Origin: Chryseobacterium sp. c4a
GTDB taxonomy: Bacteria; Bacteroidota; Bacteroidia; Flavobacteriales; Weeksellaceae
Assembly (NCBI RefSeq): GCF_009900745.1
Contig: NZ_WXVU01000018.1
Location: forward strand, 60,531-124,530
Length of the DNA stretch: 64,000 nucleotides
Reading direction: 5' to 3'
The notes beneath the pieces are model-generated. The model worked only from the letters and a program-made list of their open reading frames with translations, ran no database searches and had not been told where the DNA came from. Every line of letters begins with the position of its first letter. The stretch's first letter is position 1. Positions 7,065 to 15,184 of the stretch are shown here, in pieces. The position numbers and the translations under genes are program-made.

Positions 7065-7910
7065 TTACTTGGATGCTTTATAAAGTATTAGATCTATAAA
7101 ATTATTATTATGTTTTATTTTATCTAATTCAACCTTCTCTTTAAATTTCAGAATCTCATTGCGATCCATCTCTTCTCCTTGTGCATTATACATTGTAAAT
7201 TTTCCGTCCGAATTCAAAATAACCTGCCGTATTTTTATAATTGGATCTTTTTTATATTTATTCCACAGTTGATTAAATTTTTCTGTTGTTACATTTATAG
7301 ATCCCTCATTAAAATCATTTGAAGGAACGATAGATCTTTTTCTAATACTAATTAATTTCAATTGATGATCATTTTTACTATCTGCAACTTCTACTATTAA
7401 GCCCGGCAGTCCAGAAAATACATAGGGACCATCTTGAATAGGAATTTCAGAAGCAAACCAGGCAACCCATTCTCTTCCACCAAAATTAGCAGTCGCTTTT
7501 TGACTTTTATAACCAAAAATATTTTTAGTATCGGATTGAATTTTCCAATCAATCTTTCTATTCGGTTGTATCTTATAATAATCACCATTCAGAGTAGTAT
7601 ATATCTCAGTGTTTTTAGTAATATAGTCCTTGATAATTACATCCTGAATTTTTGACTTCATACTGATAACAGGAATTTTAGCATTACTTTTTTTTAACTC
7701 GTCACTATTCAAAGAATCATCAGTATATTTTTGTAAACTAAAATATACTGATCTTGTTTCTGAAATATCCAAAAACATCGTTTCCTGATCTATCCTATTT
7801 CTATTTAATGAATCTATCTTATATTGATAATCATAGACAAAAATTTTATCCTGGCCGCATACAATCTTAAAAAGTATAAAGCACAATAAATAAATAAATT
7901 TTCTCACCAT
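7065..7910 (-). CDS. GLPGLI family secreted protein
   Basis: Member of the Bacteroidota GLPGLI family (function unknown), 281 aa. It has a signal peptide MVRKFIYLLCFILFKIVCGQ and the family block FGGREWVAWFASEIPIQDGPYVFSGLPGLIVEVAD-like, split here as GGREWVAWF and GPYVFSGLPGLIVEV (about residues 145-175). The protein is probably periplasmic or surface-exposed. Downstream on the same strand of the thioredoxin-like gene, but a hairpin at 7921-7955 lies between, so it may be transcribed separately. A second family member is at 39515-40339 with the same GGREWVAWF and GPYxFxGLPGLI cores. Confidence 0.9.
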   Translation of the reverse strand: MVRKFIYLLCFILFKIVCGQDKIFVYDYQYKIDSLNRNRIDQETMFLDISETRSVYFSLQKYTDDSLNSDELKKSNAKIPVISMKSKIQDVIIKDYITKNTEIYTTLNGDYYKIQPNRKIDWKIQSDTKNIFGYKSQKATANFGGREWVAWFASEIPIQDGPYVFSGLPGLIVEVADSKNDHQLKLISIRKRSIVPSNDFNEGSINVTTEKFNQLWNKYKKDPIIKIRQVILNSDGKFTMYNAQGEEMDRNEILKFKEKVELDKIKHNNNFIDLILYKASK

Positions 7911-7920
7911 ACTATTTAAT

Positions 7921-7955
7921 AATAAGTCTACCAGTTTAAAACCAGTAGACTTATT
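7921..7955 (-). terminator. Hairpin between thioredoxin-like and GLPGLI genes
   Basis: 11-bp perfect inverted repeat AATAAGTCTAC / GTAGACTTATT with a 13-nt loop. No long U-run follows on the minus strand, so it may be a weak terminator or a processing hairpin. Confidence 0.5.
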
Positions 7956-7976
7956 TTATCATTTTAATTTAAATAA

Positions 7977-8063
7977 TTAACACAATGACTTTGCTATTCT
8001 TAAAACATTATTGCAATCTCCTTTTGGATCGGTATAACATTGTTTGAATGTTGCTACTCCAAA
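7977..8063 (-). pseudogene. Possible remnant of a small Cys-containing peptide
   Basis: After the stop at 8082 the minus strand stays open for 28 codons without a start codon and reads FGVATFKQCYTDPKGDCNNV then LRIAKSLC, ending at TAA (7977). Two in-frame stops lie just upstream. The Cys-rich composition and the place next to a leader-peptide gene suggest the tail of a decayed peptide gene. It could also be chance. Confidence 0.3.
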
Positions 8064-8081
8064 ATATTATCAATAGATGTG

Positions 8082-9200
8082 TTATTGATTAAGATTATTA
8101 TCTAAAAAAAGTTTAAGTTCTTCAGCAGAAATATCCTTTTTTATAATTTTTCCATTAGAATCTAAAAGGAAATTAGTGGGGAATTTATTAATATTTATTT
8201 TTTTTGATTGAACACCATTTTCATCAAGATAATTCTGCCAAATCAGTTCTTTTTCCTTTACTGCCTTTTTCCAGTGTTCAACTTCTTCTGTTCTATCAGT
8301 TGAAATAGCAATTATATCAAACCCCTTAGATCTATACTTATCATATATCCCTTTATATTTGGGAAATTCTATTAAGCATGGAACACAATTACTAAACCAA
8401 AAATCAACAAGAGTAAATTTTTCAGTGAGTTTATATTTAATGAATTCATTATTTTGATCTTTAACTGGTAGATCCATAATCTTATTTTCAAAATACTTTT
8501 CATTAAGCATTCTAGCAAATTTTTTTGCAGTATCAGTTTGTTTAATGTTCTTTGATAAAAGATTATAAATTTTCAATAAGTTATCATCATATCCCCATAC
8601 ACTATATCTTTCAATTGCAAACCATAAGCTAATAAAAGAATTAGGATACTTTTTTGCATACTTTAGAATATATAATATTTTTCTATTGTTATAGTCTTTT
8701 CGTATACTCTTATAATCTGTTTCTTTAATTACGTTTTCATTAGATACACTTAACTCTTCTGCCGCTAAAATTTTTTTGTAATCAGGCAAAAATTTATTTT
8801 TAAACTCAGCATTTATTGGGGAATTTTCTAATAAATAATAATTATTGTATTTAAAATCATTAATACTAAGTTGATGAGTTCCTCTGTCTATAAATATCAT
8901 TTGACTTAATACAAAATTCTTATCATTGTTTTGGAATGATAAAAATAAACCTATGGGATAATTAATATTCCCGGAAAAATGAAACTTACCATCCTTTACT
9001 TTAGAAGAAAAAGCATTAGTTTCATACAGCTCCGAATTAATAAAAGCAGATTCTAAATAAATAGAATCTGTTTTTGTTACGGATGGACTAATAATTCCTT
9101 CAATTTCAAAAGAATCTGAGTTCTTTTGACCGAATGCATTGTTTATATTAACTATTAAAACAATAAATAGAATTCTAATTTTAGCTCCAACAATAATCAT
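8082..9200 (-). CDS. TlpA-like thioredoxin-fold protein (secreted)
   Basis: Thiol-disulfide oxidoreductase of the TlpA/ResA type, 372 aa, probably exported. Signal sequence residues 1-25 (ILFIVLIVNINNAFGQ). The N-terminal strand-rich part (about 30-120) resembles the DUF4369 domain common in Bacteroidota TlpA proteins. The thioredoxin domain is at the C-terminus, with active site C272-VP-C275 (FWFSNCVPCLIEF), then GFDIIAISTD and the cis-Pro region KFPTNFLLD. Its first 20 nt overlap the upstream Cys-rich peptide gene, so the two are probably co-translated. I infer, without proof, that it may handle disulfides of that peptide. Confidence 0.9.
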   Translation of the reverse strand: MIIVGAKIRILFIVLIVNINNAFGQKNSDSFEIEGIISPSVTKTDSIYLESAFINSELYETNAFSSKVKDGKFHFSGNINYPIGLFLSFQNNDKNFVLSQMIFIDRGTHQLSINDFKYNNYYLLENSPINAEFKNKFLPDYKKILAAEELSVSNENVIKETDYKSIRKDYNNRKILYILKYAKKYPNSFISLWFAIERYSVWGYDDNLLKIYNLLSKNIKQTDTAKKFARMLNEKYFENKIMDLPVKDQNNEFIKYKLTEKFTLVDFWFSNCVPCLIEFPKYKGIYDKYRSKGFDIIAISTDRTEEVEHWKKAVKEKELIWQNYLDENGVQSKKININKFPTNFLLDSNGKIIKKDISAEELKLFLDNNLNQ

Positions 9201-9387
9201 GTTTATGAGTGTTACAAGTTACACATGTCAGGCCAGCACAACACTTCTTATTAGCAGTATAGCAGGCTTCACCTCTTGCTGCACAAGTTCCGCCGCCGCC
9301 TTCGCCTTCAAGATACTCTTTAGGATCTTTAATTCCTCCAACAATATCTTTCTGATCGTTTCTCGAAAGTTTTCTAAGATTTTTCAT
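9181..9387 (-). CDS. Cys-rich leader peptide with knottin-like Cys spacing, 68 aa
   Basis: Precursor-like peptide. Residues 1-18 (MKNLRKLSRNDQKDIVGG) match the double-Gly leader style of Flavobacteriia bacteriocin-like peptides. After an acidic Gly-rich linker the C-terminal half holds seven cysteines: C35-x6-C42-x6-C49-C50-x4-C55-x2-C58-x7-C66. The C-x6-C-x6-CC-x4-C part is the classic inhibitor-cystine-knot spacing. No Gly-Gly peptidase transporter is in this window. It lies upstream of and overlaps the TlpA-like gene. Function (toxin, signal or other) is unknown; the knottin reading is by spacing only. The 290 nt upstream hold no gene I can see. Confidence 0.85.
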   Translation of the reverse strand: MKNLRKLSRNDQKDIVGGIKDPKEYLEGEGGGGTCAARGEACYTANKKCCAGLTCVTCNTHKHDYCWS

Positions 9388-9639
9388 GTTTAATTTTATT
9401 TATAATTATTGCTAAATATAAATAAAATTAAACAATTAATTCACACAGTCGTGTTATTTAATATTTGTTTTTAATTAAGTTGAAATAATTAACAGCTATT
9501 CAAAAATAACATAAAAATTACACCCGATAAGCACCATTGGACATAAAAACACAATCATGAATAATACGAATAAAACATTTGTATTTTTAAAGTTTCGTCT
9601 AAATTTAAACACAAAAACTTTGATTACTATTTTTATGAT

Positions 9640-9675
9640 AAAAACAAACCCCGTTCAGAAATCTGAACGGGGTTT
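9640..9675 (-). terminator. Terminator of the beta-propeller gene
   Basis: 13-bp stem AAACCCCGTTCAG / CTGAACGGGGTTT with loop AAAT, followed on the minus strand by GTTTTTATC. It starts 4 nt after the stop at 9679. The strongest GC hairpin in this AT-rich stretch. Confidence 0.9.
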
Positions 9676-9678
9676 ATT

Positions 9679-11742
9679 TTATTTTTTAATTACCTTTTCA
9701 AGGTATGTTTTATTATGAGTAGTGATTTTCACAAAGTAATTGCCTTTCGCAAGATCAGAAATATCTATTGAGGTTTCTTTAGGAGAATCTATATTTTTGA
9801 AAACTCTTCCAGCCATATCAACAACAACAATATTCTTTATTTGTTCTTTACTATCAAAAAACAAAACTGAAGAGGTAGGATTTGGGTAGATCTTCATTTT
9901 ATTGTTGGTTTCTATTTTAGGATCATCGGTAGTCAATGTACCATTTGCGAGATCCCATGTATAAAATCCAGACTTCCCAGTTCCTATTATATAATCTTTA
10001 TAAATGGCATACTTATCTATATTCCATTTTACTTCAGGCAATATTTTTGTACTAAAAATTTTTTGCCAGTTCACTCCGTAATCTGTTGTTTTAAAAATAT
10101 TACCATCCTGTACTCCATATCCGCTACCATCTTCAAAAATTTCAAAATCTTTAAATGCTCCTGTCCAGCCATTAAGTGTAAACCACGTGTTACCAAGATT
10201 TACAGAGCAATAATCTCCTATATATATTCTTGAATTATCTCCAAAAACAATATCTCTGATGTTATCAAGATATCCGGGAAAACTGATAACACTCCATGTT
10301 ATACCACCATCAACTGTTTTCATCATTTTTTCACTGGTAACAAGAAATCCTACATTGTTATCCATAAATTTAATAATTCTCGCATAGCGTCCTACCTCAA
10401 AAGGAGTTGACCATCCTGTGGTTGCGTTGTAAATAGTGACATAACCTTTATAATAATCTGCATTATCTCCTCTCGTTGCCATTGCAAAATCACCATTAGG
10501 TTTCATTGCAAGTGCTCCTGTTAAACCACGGGAAATACTCTGGCTAGTCCATGTTAAACCATTATTTTGTGTTGTCCAAAATTCATAGGCATATTTACGC
10601 AATCCGATTCCTTTACCGTTAGGAAGTATACTAATAGCTCCAGTGGGTGTACTAGGAGGCATATACTTCCATGTCATTCCTTTATCTGTTGATGCGTAGT
10701 CTCCTACAGTTGCTAGATTTTTACTTGCATAGGCATAATTATATGTTAAGCCTCCTCTATAAATCCAATTTGTTTTTTCAGGAATCCAGTTCACAAGATC
10801 TGTACTCTTGAAAATTGAATGATGCAGCTCGTCTCCCGTTTCATTATCTCCACCTACTAGAAATTTCCCACCGTTTAAAGCCAGAGCATTAAAGACGTGG
10901 AATAAAGTAGGATATATAACACTTGAATTCCATACTTCTCCTGTTGCTGTTCTATACAATTTGTTTGGAGTTCCAACGGCAATGAATTCATTATTATAAA
11001 CCTTAATATCCTTTAGAAAGGGAATATTTGTGCTCATCCAAGTATTTCCACCATCCAATGTATATTGGGTAGTTCCATCATCAAGAGTTGCAATACCGTT
11101 TAGTGCATTTTTAAAAATAACTTTCCAAAATCTACCAGGAGATTCACTTACCTTAACCCAAGTCTGACCTCCATCCGTTGATTTAAAAATAAAGCTATTA
11201 CCTGCTGCTGCTTCAGTCACGCAGTATCCTGTATTTGCATCTGTAAAAAATAGACCTGTAATTTTGGCGGCATAGCCAGTAGGTACACTATATACATTCC
11301 ATGTAACCCCACCATCAGTAGATTTCATAATTCTACTATTAATAGTACTGATAAATATGGTATTATCATTCAGAACAAACATTGCTTGGGCGAAATATAC
11401 AGGTAATGGATGAGAAATACCGGGTGTAGAAAACTTTGGATCTGAAATGATTAAATCATATCCCATTACAGCATACCCTTTATTGTTATGAATTGCAAAA
11501 TCACTTACACTTTTATTACGTATATTAATTCTTCTCCATGTCTTACCATCGTTCTCAGTAATTAATAAATCATCATCTTCATTATGCTTTTGTACCAGAT
11601 AACTTCCATCTGGTAGAATTTCAATTTTTATCACCTTCTCCGATTGTAAGAATGGTGTAGTAAGCTTCCAGTCTGCAGGAAATAGCTGACTAAACAATAA
11701 GGTGCAATATAATACTGCAATAAAAGATAATATTTTTTTCAT
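9679..11742 (-). CDS. Secreted beta-propeller protein with T9SS sorting domain
   Basis: Large exported protein, 687 aa from MKKILSFIAVLYC (ATG 11742); the 14-codon-longer start would put residues before a clean signal peptide and overlaps the preceding operon's terminator. The body carries Asp-box/BNR-type repeats (STDGGVTWNVYS, STDGGQTWVKVS, TVDGGITWSVIS, TTDYGVNWQKIF), typical of sialidase- or Vps10-like propellers and photosystem-stability-factor-like folds. The last 75 residues are a type A sorting domain (MKIYPNPTSSVLFFDS, VVVDMAGRVFKNI, ISDLAKGNYFVKITT, EKVIKK), so it should be exported by the type IX system. No catalytic motif is seen; substrate unknown. Confidence 0.9.
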   Translation of the reverse strand: MKKILSFIAVLYCTLLFSQLFPADWKLTTPFLQSEKVIKIEILPDGSYLVQKHNEDDDLLITENDGKTWRRINIRNKSVSDFAIHNNKGYAVMGYDLIISDPKFSTPGISHPLPVYFAQAMFVLNDNTIFISTINSRIMKSTDGGVTWNVYSVPTGYAAKITGLFFTDANTGYCVTEAAAGNSFIFKSTDGGQTWVKVSESPGRFWKVIFKNALNGIATLDDGTTQYTLDGGNTWMSTNIPFLKDIKVYNNEFIAVGTPNKLYRTATGEVWNSSVIYPTLFHVFNALALNGGKFLVGGDNETGDELHHSIFKSTDLVNWIPEKTNWIYRGGLTYNYAYASKNLATVGDYASTDKGMTWKYMPPSTPTGAISILPNGKGIGLRKYAYEFWTTQNNGLTWTSQSISRGLTGALAMKPNGDFAMATRGDNADYYKGYVTIYNATTGWSTPFEVGRYARIIKFMDNNVGFLVTSEKMMKTVDGGITWSVISFPGYLDNIRDIVFGDNSRIYIGDYCSVNLGNTWFTLNGWTGAFKDFEIFEDGSGYGVQDGNIFKTTDYGVNWQKIFSTKILPEVKWNIDKYAIYKDYIIGTGKSGFYTWDLANGTLTTDDPKIETNNKMKIYPNPTSSVLFFDSKEQIKNIVVVDMAGRVFKNIDSPKETSIDISDLAKGNYFVKITTHNKTYLEKVIKK

Positions 11743-11754
11743 AGTTATAGTTTT

Positions 11755-11792
11755 TAAACAAAAGGAGCTTGCAGTAAACCACAAGCTCCTTT
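11755..11792 (-). terminator. Terminator of the S10-spc-alpha operon
   Basis: 11-bp stem AAAGGAGCTTG / CAAGCTCCTTT with a 10-nt loop, followed on the minus strand by TGTTTAAAAA. It lies 26 nt after the rplQ stop and before the next minus-strand gene. Confidence 0.75.
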
Positions 11793-11817
11793 AAGATATT
11801 TTAGAAGTATAAACTTA

Positions 11818-12336
11818 TTATTCTTCAGTTTTTTCTTCAGTAGTGTCAGCTTTAGCTTCTTCTACTTTTTCTACTGCAGGTGCATCAGCTACTACAGCTT
11901 CAGCTTTTTTAGGTGCAGCAGTTGATCTTCTGCTTCTTCTTGTAGCTTTTTTCTCCTCTGCATTCGGGTTGTAAAGCTCGTTGAAATCTACTAATTCGAT
12001 AAGAGCAGTATCAGCAGCATCACCTGGTCTGAATCCTGTCTTGATGATTCTTGTATAACCACCGTTTCTTTCAGCGATTTTCGGAGCTACAGTTCTGAAT
12101 AATTCAGCAACCGCAAATTTATTTTGAAGGTAAGAGAATACTACTCTTCTGTTGTGTGTAGTATCTTCTTTTGCTTTTGTTAATAGAGGCTCAACATATA
12201 CTCTTAAAGCTTTAGCTTTAGCTACAGTAGTGTTGATTCTTTTATGCTCAATTAGAGAACAAGCCATATTAGAAAGTAAAGCACTTCTGTGAGAAGCTGT
12301 TCTTCCTAAGTGATTGAATTTTTTACCGTGTCTCAT
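11818..12336 (-). CDS. rplQ: Ribosomal protein L17
   Basis: Large-subunit protein bL17. The N-terminus MRHGKKFNHLGRTASHRSALLSNMACSLIEHKRINTT-like block (split here at ASHRSALL and EHKRINTTVAKAK) is diagnostic. At 172 aa it is longer than the E. coli protein because of an Ala/Glu/Lys-rich tail from about residue 130 (RRSRRSTAAPKKAEAV, KVEEAKADTTEEKTEE), which is low-complexity and probably disordered. Last gene of the operon, 6 nt after rpoA. Confidence 0.97.
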   Translation of the reverse strand: MRHGKKFNHLGRTASHRSALLSNMACSLIEHKRINTTVAKAKALRVYVEPLLTKAKEDTTHNRRVVFSYLQNKFAVAELFRTVAPKIAERNGGYTRIIKTGFRPGDAADTALIELVDFNELYNPNAEEKKATRRSRRSTAAPKKAEAVVADAPAVEKVEEAKADTTEEKTEE

Positions 12337-12342
12337 TATTAA

Positions 12343-13338
12343 TTATTTATCAGCGTCTAACTTATATTTTGCAACGTCGAAACCGAAGTTAAGACCTTTT
12401 GAATGCACTAATTCTTCTAGTTCTGTCAAAGATTTTTTACCAAAATTTCTGAATTTCATCAAATCAGACTTACTGTAAGAAACAAGTTCTCCAAGAGTTT
12501 CTACTTCAGCTGCTTTTAGACAGTTAAGGGCTCTTACAGAAAGATCCATATCTGCTAATTTAGACTTAAGAAGTTGTCTTGTGTGAAGTGTTTCTTCATC
12601 GTATTGGATAGATGCTTTTACAGCTTCAGTTTCAAGCGTGATTCTCTCATCAGAGAATAACATGAAGTGATAAATTAATATCTTAGAAGCTTCTGTTAAA
12701 GCATTCTGAGGGCTGATAGACCCGTCAGTTTCTATATCTAATACAAGTTTTTCGTAGTCTGTTTTTTGCTCTACACGATAATTTTCAATGCTGTACTGTA
12801 CTTTCTTGATCGGCGTGAAAATAGAGTCAATTGCAATAGTACCTACAGGTGCATTGTTTGACTTATTTTGTTCTGAAGGAACATATCCTCTACCTTTTTC
12901 AATATTGAAAGTAATTTCGAAAGTTACATCACTGTTTAGGTTACAAATCATTAAATCCGGGTTTAACACCTCGAATCCGTTGATCGATTTTCCTAAATCA
13001 CCAGCAGTAATAATCGTTTGACCTGAAACTTTAGCAACAACCTGCTCGTTAGCCTGGCCTTCTGCTGAAGCTTTTAATCTTACCTGCTTTAGGTTAAGAA
13101 TAATTTCGGTAACGTCTTCGATTACTCCTGGAATAGTTGAAAATTCGTGCTCTACACCTTCTATTTTGATAGATGAAATAGCGTATCCTTCCAGAGAAGA
13201 AAGCAACACTCTTCTCAAAGCATTACCGATTGTAAGCCCGAAACCTGGTTCTAAAGGTCTGAATTCAAATTGACCTTTAAATTCATCAGAGTTAAGTAAA
13301 ATTACTTTATCGGGTTTTATGAATTGTAAAATTGCCAT
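12343..13338 (-). CDS. rpoA: RNA polymerase alpha subunit
   Basis: 331-aa alpha subunit. The N-terminal dimerisation domain has GFGLTIGNALRRVLLSSLEG (about 34-53) and VEGVEHEFSTIPGV-type loops. The C-terminal domain has DLSVRALNCLKAAEVETLGELV and FRNFGKKSLTELEE, including the Arg used for UP-element contact. Length and order are normal. Lies between rpsD and rplQ, as in the alpha operon. Confidence 0.98.
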   Translation of the reverse strand: MAILQFIKPDKVILLNSDEFKGQFEFRPLEPGFGLTIGNALRRVLLSSLEGYAISSIKIEGVEHEFSTIPGVIEDVTEIILNLKQVRLKASAEGQANEQVVAKVSGQTIITAGDLGKSINGFEVLNPDLMICNLNSDVTFEITFNIEKGRGYVPSEQNKSNNAPVGTIAIDSIFTPIKKVQYSIENYRVEQKTDYEKLVLDIETDGSISPQNALTEASKILIYHFMLFSDERITLETEAVKASIQYDEETLHTRQLLKSKLADMDLSVRALNCLKAAEVETLGELVSYSKSDLMKFRNFGKKSLTELEELVHSKGLNFGFDVAKYKLDADK

Positions 13339-13371
13339 ATTATTGGGTTGAGCAAAAATTTGATTAAAAAA

Positions 13372-13980
13372 TTATTTAGAGTAAAGTTCGACGATAAGGT
13401 TCTCCTTGATGTCTTCCGGAATTTGGATTCTTTCAGGAGCAGAAATGAAGGTACCTTCTTTCTTCTCATCGTTGAATTGTAACCACTCATAGTTTGACTT
13501 AGAAGCCAATGCATTGGTAACAACTTCAAGAGACTTAGACTTTTCTCTTACAGCGATTACATCACCAGCTTTTACCAAGTAAGAAGGGATATTAAGAATC
13601 TCTCCGTTCACAGTAATGTGTCTGTGAGAAACTAATTGTCTTGCACCAGATCTAGTTTTAGCAAAACCTAATCTGTAAACAACGTTATCCAATCTTGATT
13701 CACAAAGTTGTAATAGAACTTCCCCTGTTACTCCTTTGCTTCTGTGTGCTTTTTCAAATAAGTTAGCAAACTGTCTTTCTAAGATACCGTAAGTATATTT
13801 AGCTTTTTGTTTTTCAGCTAACTGAACTGCGTATTCTGATTTTTTAGCACCTCTTCTTTTGTTAGGACCGTGTTGTCCTGGCGGTTGGTTCTTTCTTTTT
13901 TCGAAGTTTTTGTCATCTCCGTAGATTGCAGCACCAAACTTTCTAGCAATCTTAGTTTTAGGTCCAATATATCTTGCCAT
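13372..13980 (-). CDS. rpsD: Ribosomal protein S4
   Basis: Small-subunit assembly protein uS4, 202 aa. MARYIGPKTKIARKFG at the N-terminus, then the S4 RNA-binding domain with LDNVVYRLGFAKTRSGARQLV and HRHITVNG. It has no zinc-binding cysteines at the N-terminus (zinc-free form). Located between rpsK and rpoA. Confidence 0.98.
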   Translation of the reverse strand: MARYIGPKTKIARKFGAAIYGDDKNFEKRKNQPPGQHGPNKRRGAKKSEYAVQLAEKQKAKYTYGILERQFANLFEKAHRSKGVTGEVLLQLCESRLDNVVYRLGFAKTRSGARQLVSHRHITVNGEILNIPSYLVKAGDVIAVREKSKSLEVVTNALASKSNYEWLQFNDEKKEGTFISAPERIQIPEDIKENLIVELYSK

Positions 13981-13999
13981 AATGGGTAAATTCTAAAAA

Positions 14000-14389
14000 T
14001 TAAACTCTTCTTCTTTTTGGTGGTCTACATCCGTTGTGTGGCATAGGAGTCACGTCAACGATTTCTGAAACTTCAATTCCTGAATTGTGGATAGATCTGA
14101 TTGCAGATTCTCTACCTGCACCTGGACCTTTCACAAACACCTTTACTCTTCTTAAACCAGCTTCGTGAGCTACAGCAGAGCAATTTTCAGCTGCCATCTG
14201 AGCAGCAAATGGAGTATTCTTTTTAGAACCTCTGAAACCCATTTTACCGGCAGAAGCCCAAGAGATAACCTCTCCGTTTTTATTTGTTAAAGAAATGATG
14301 ATGTTATTGAAAGAAGCTTGAATATGTGCTTCACCAATAGCTTCAACTTTTACTTTTCTTTTCTTAACTACTTTAGTTTGTTTTGCCAT
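14000..14389 (-). CDS. rpsK: Ribosomal protein S11
   Basis: Small-subunit platform protein uS11, 129 aa. Recognised by IQASFNNIIISLTNKNGEVI, SAGKMGFRGSKKNTPFAAQMA and the C-terminus DVTPMPHNGCRPPKRRRV. Follows rpsM after 12 nt. Confidence 0.98.
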   Translation of the reverse strand: MAKQTKVVKKRKVKVEAIGEAHIQASFNNIIISLTNKNGEVISWASAGKMGFRGSKKNTPFAAQMAAENCSAVAHEAGLRRVKVFVKGPGAGRESAIRSIHNSGIEVSEIVDVTPMPHNGCRPPKRRRV

Positions 14390-14401
14390 AATTCCTAACG
14401 A

Positions 14402-14779
14402 TTATTTACTAGCTTTTTTCTTGTTAGCAACAGTTTTTCTCTTTCCTTTTCGGGTTCTAGAGTTGTTTTTCGTTCTCTGGCCTCTTAAAGGTAATCCAAG
14501 TCTGTGACGTATTCCTCGTTGGCATCCTATGTCCATCAATCTCTTGATGTTCAATTGCACTTCAGATCTTAATTCTCCTTCAACTTTTACGTTTTCTAGG
14601 ATGTAAGTTCTGATGGCAGCCAATTCATCGTCATTCCATTCGTTGACTTTTTTGTCTTCGCTGATACCGGCAGCTTTAAGGATTTCAGAAGAAGTACTTC
14701 TTCCAACTCCGTAGATGTAAGTTAAACCGATAACTCCTCTTTTGTTTTTTGGTAAATCAATACCTGCAATTCTCGCCAT
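14402..14779 (-). CDS. rpsM: Ribosomal protein S13
   Basis: Small-subunit head protein uS13, 125 aa. MARIAGIDLPKNKRGVIGLTYIYGVG at the start (shown in part), then QRGIRHRLGLPLRGQRTKNN and the basic tail RTRKGKRKTVANKKK. Follows rpmJ after 7 nt. Confidence 0.98.
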   Translation of the reverse strand: MARIAGIDLPKNKRGVIGLTYIYGVGRSTSSEILKAAGISEDKKVNEWNDDELAAIRTYILENVKVEGELRSEVQLNIKRLMDIGCQRGIRHRLGLPLRGQRTKNNSRTRKGKRKTVANKKKASK

Positions 14780-14786
14780 AATTTAA

Positions 14787-14903
14787 TTAACCTTGTCTTT
14801 GTTTAAATTTTGGGTTCTTCTTGTTGATTACGAACAGTACACCTTTTCTGCGTACGATTTTGCAATCAGCGCTTCTTTTTTTAATTGATGCTCTTACTTT
14901 CAT
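14787..14903 (-). CDS. rpmJ: Ribosomal protein L36 (zinc-free form)
   Basis: 38-aa bL36 between infA and rpsM. It reads MKVRASIKKRSADCKIVRRK then GVLFVINKKNPKFKQRQG. Of the usual Zn ligands (Cys11, Cys14, Cys27, His33) only Cys14 remains, with Ser11, Asn27 and Phe33 replacing the others, so this is the C-minus form that does not need zinc. ATG start at 14903. Confidence 0.95.
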   Translation of the reverse strand: MKVRASIKKRSADCKIVRRKGVLFVINKKNPKFKQRQG

Positions 14904-14929
14904 TTTGATAGTATTTATTTTTTACAAAT

Positions 14930-14957
14930 GCCAAATGGAATGAGAATTCCATTTGGC
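14930..14957 (-). other. Perfect hairpin between infA and rpmJ
   Basis: 12-bp perfect inverted repeat GCCAAATGGAAT / ATTCCATTTGGC with loop GAGA, inside the ribosomal operon just after the infA stop. No U-run follows on the minus strand, so it is more likely an RNA-processing or stability hairpin than a terminator. Confidence 0.6.
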
Positions 14958-14965
14958 TAAATGTT

Positions 14966-15181
14966 TTAATATCTAAATGTGATTCTCCCTTTTGTTAAAT
15001 CATAGGGAGACATTTCTAGTTTCACCTTATCACCAGGTAAAAGTTTAATATAGTGCATTCGCATTTTACCAGAAATATGAGCAATAAGAATATGCCCATT
15101 TTCAAGTTCTACGCGGAACTGAGCGTTCGAAAGTGCTTCCGTTATAACGCCGTCTTGTTCAATATGTTTTTGTTTTGCCAT
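14966..15181 (-). CDS. infA: Translation initiation factor IF-1
   Basis: 71-aa OB-fold factor that occupies the ribosomal A site during initiation. MAKQKHIEQDGVITEALSNAQF, then VELENGHILIAHISGKMRMHYI and GDKVKLEMSPYDLTKGRITFRY are family-typical. It starts 3 nt after secY. Confidence 0.98.
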   Translation of the reverse strand: MAKQKHIEQDGVITEALSNAQFRVELENGHILIAHISGKMRMHYIKLLPGDKVKLEMSPYDLTKGRITFRY

Positions 15182-15184
15182 AAA

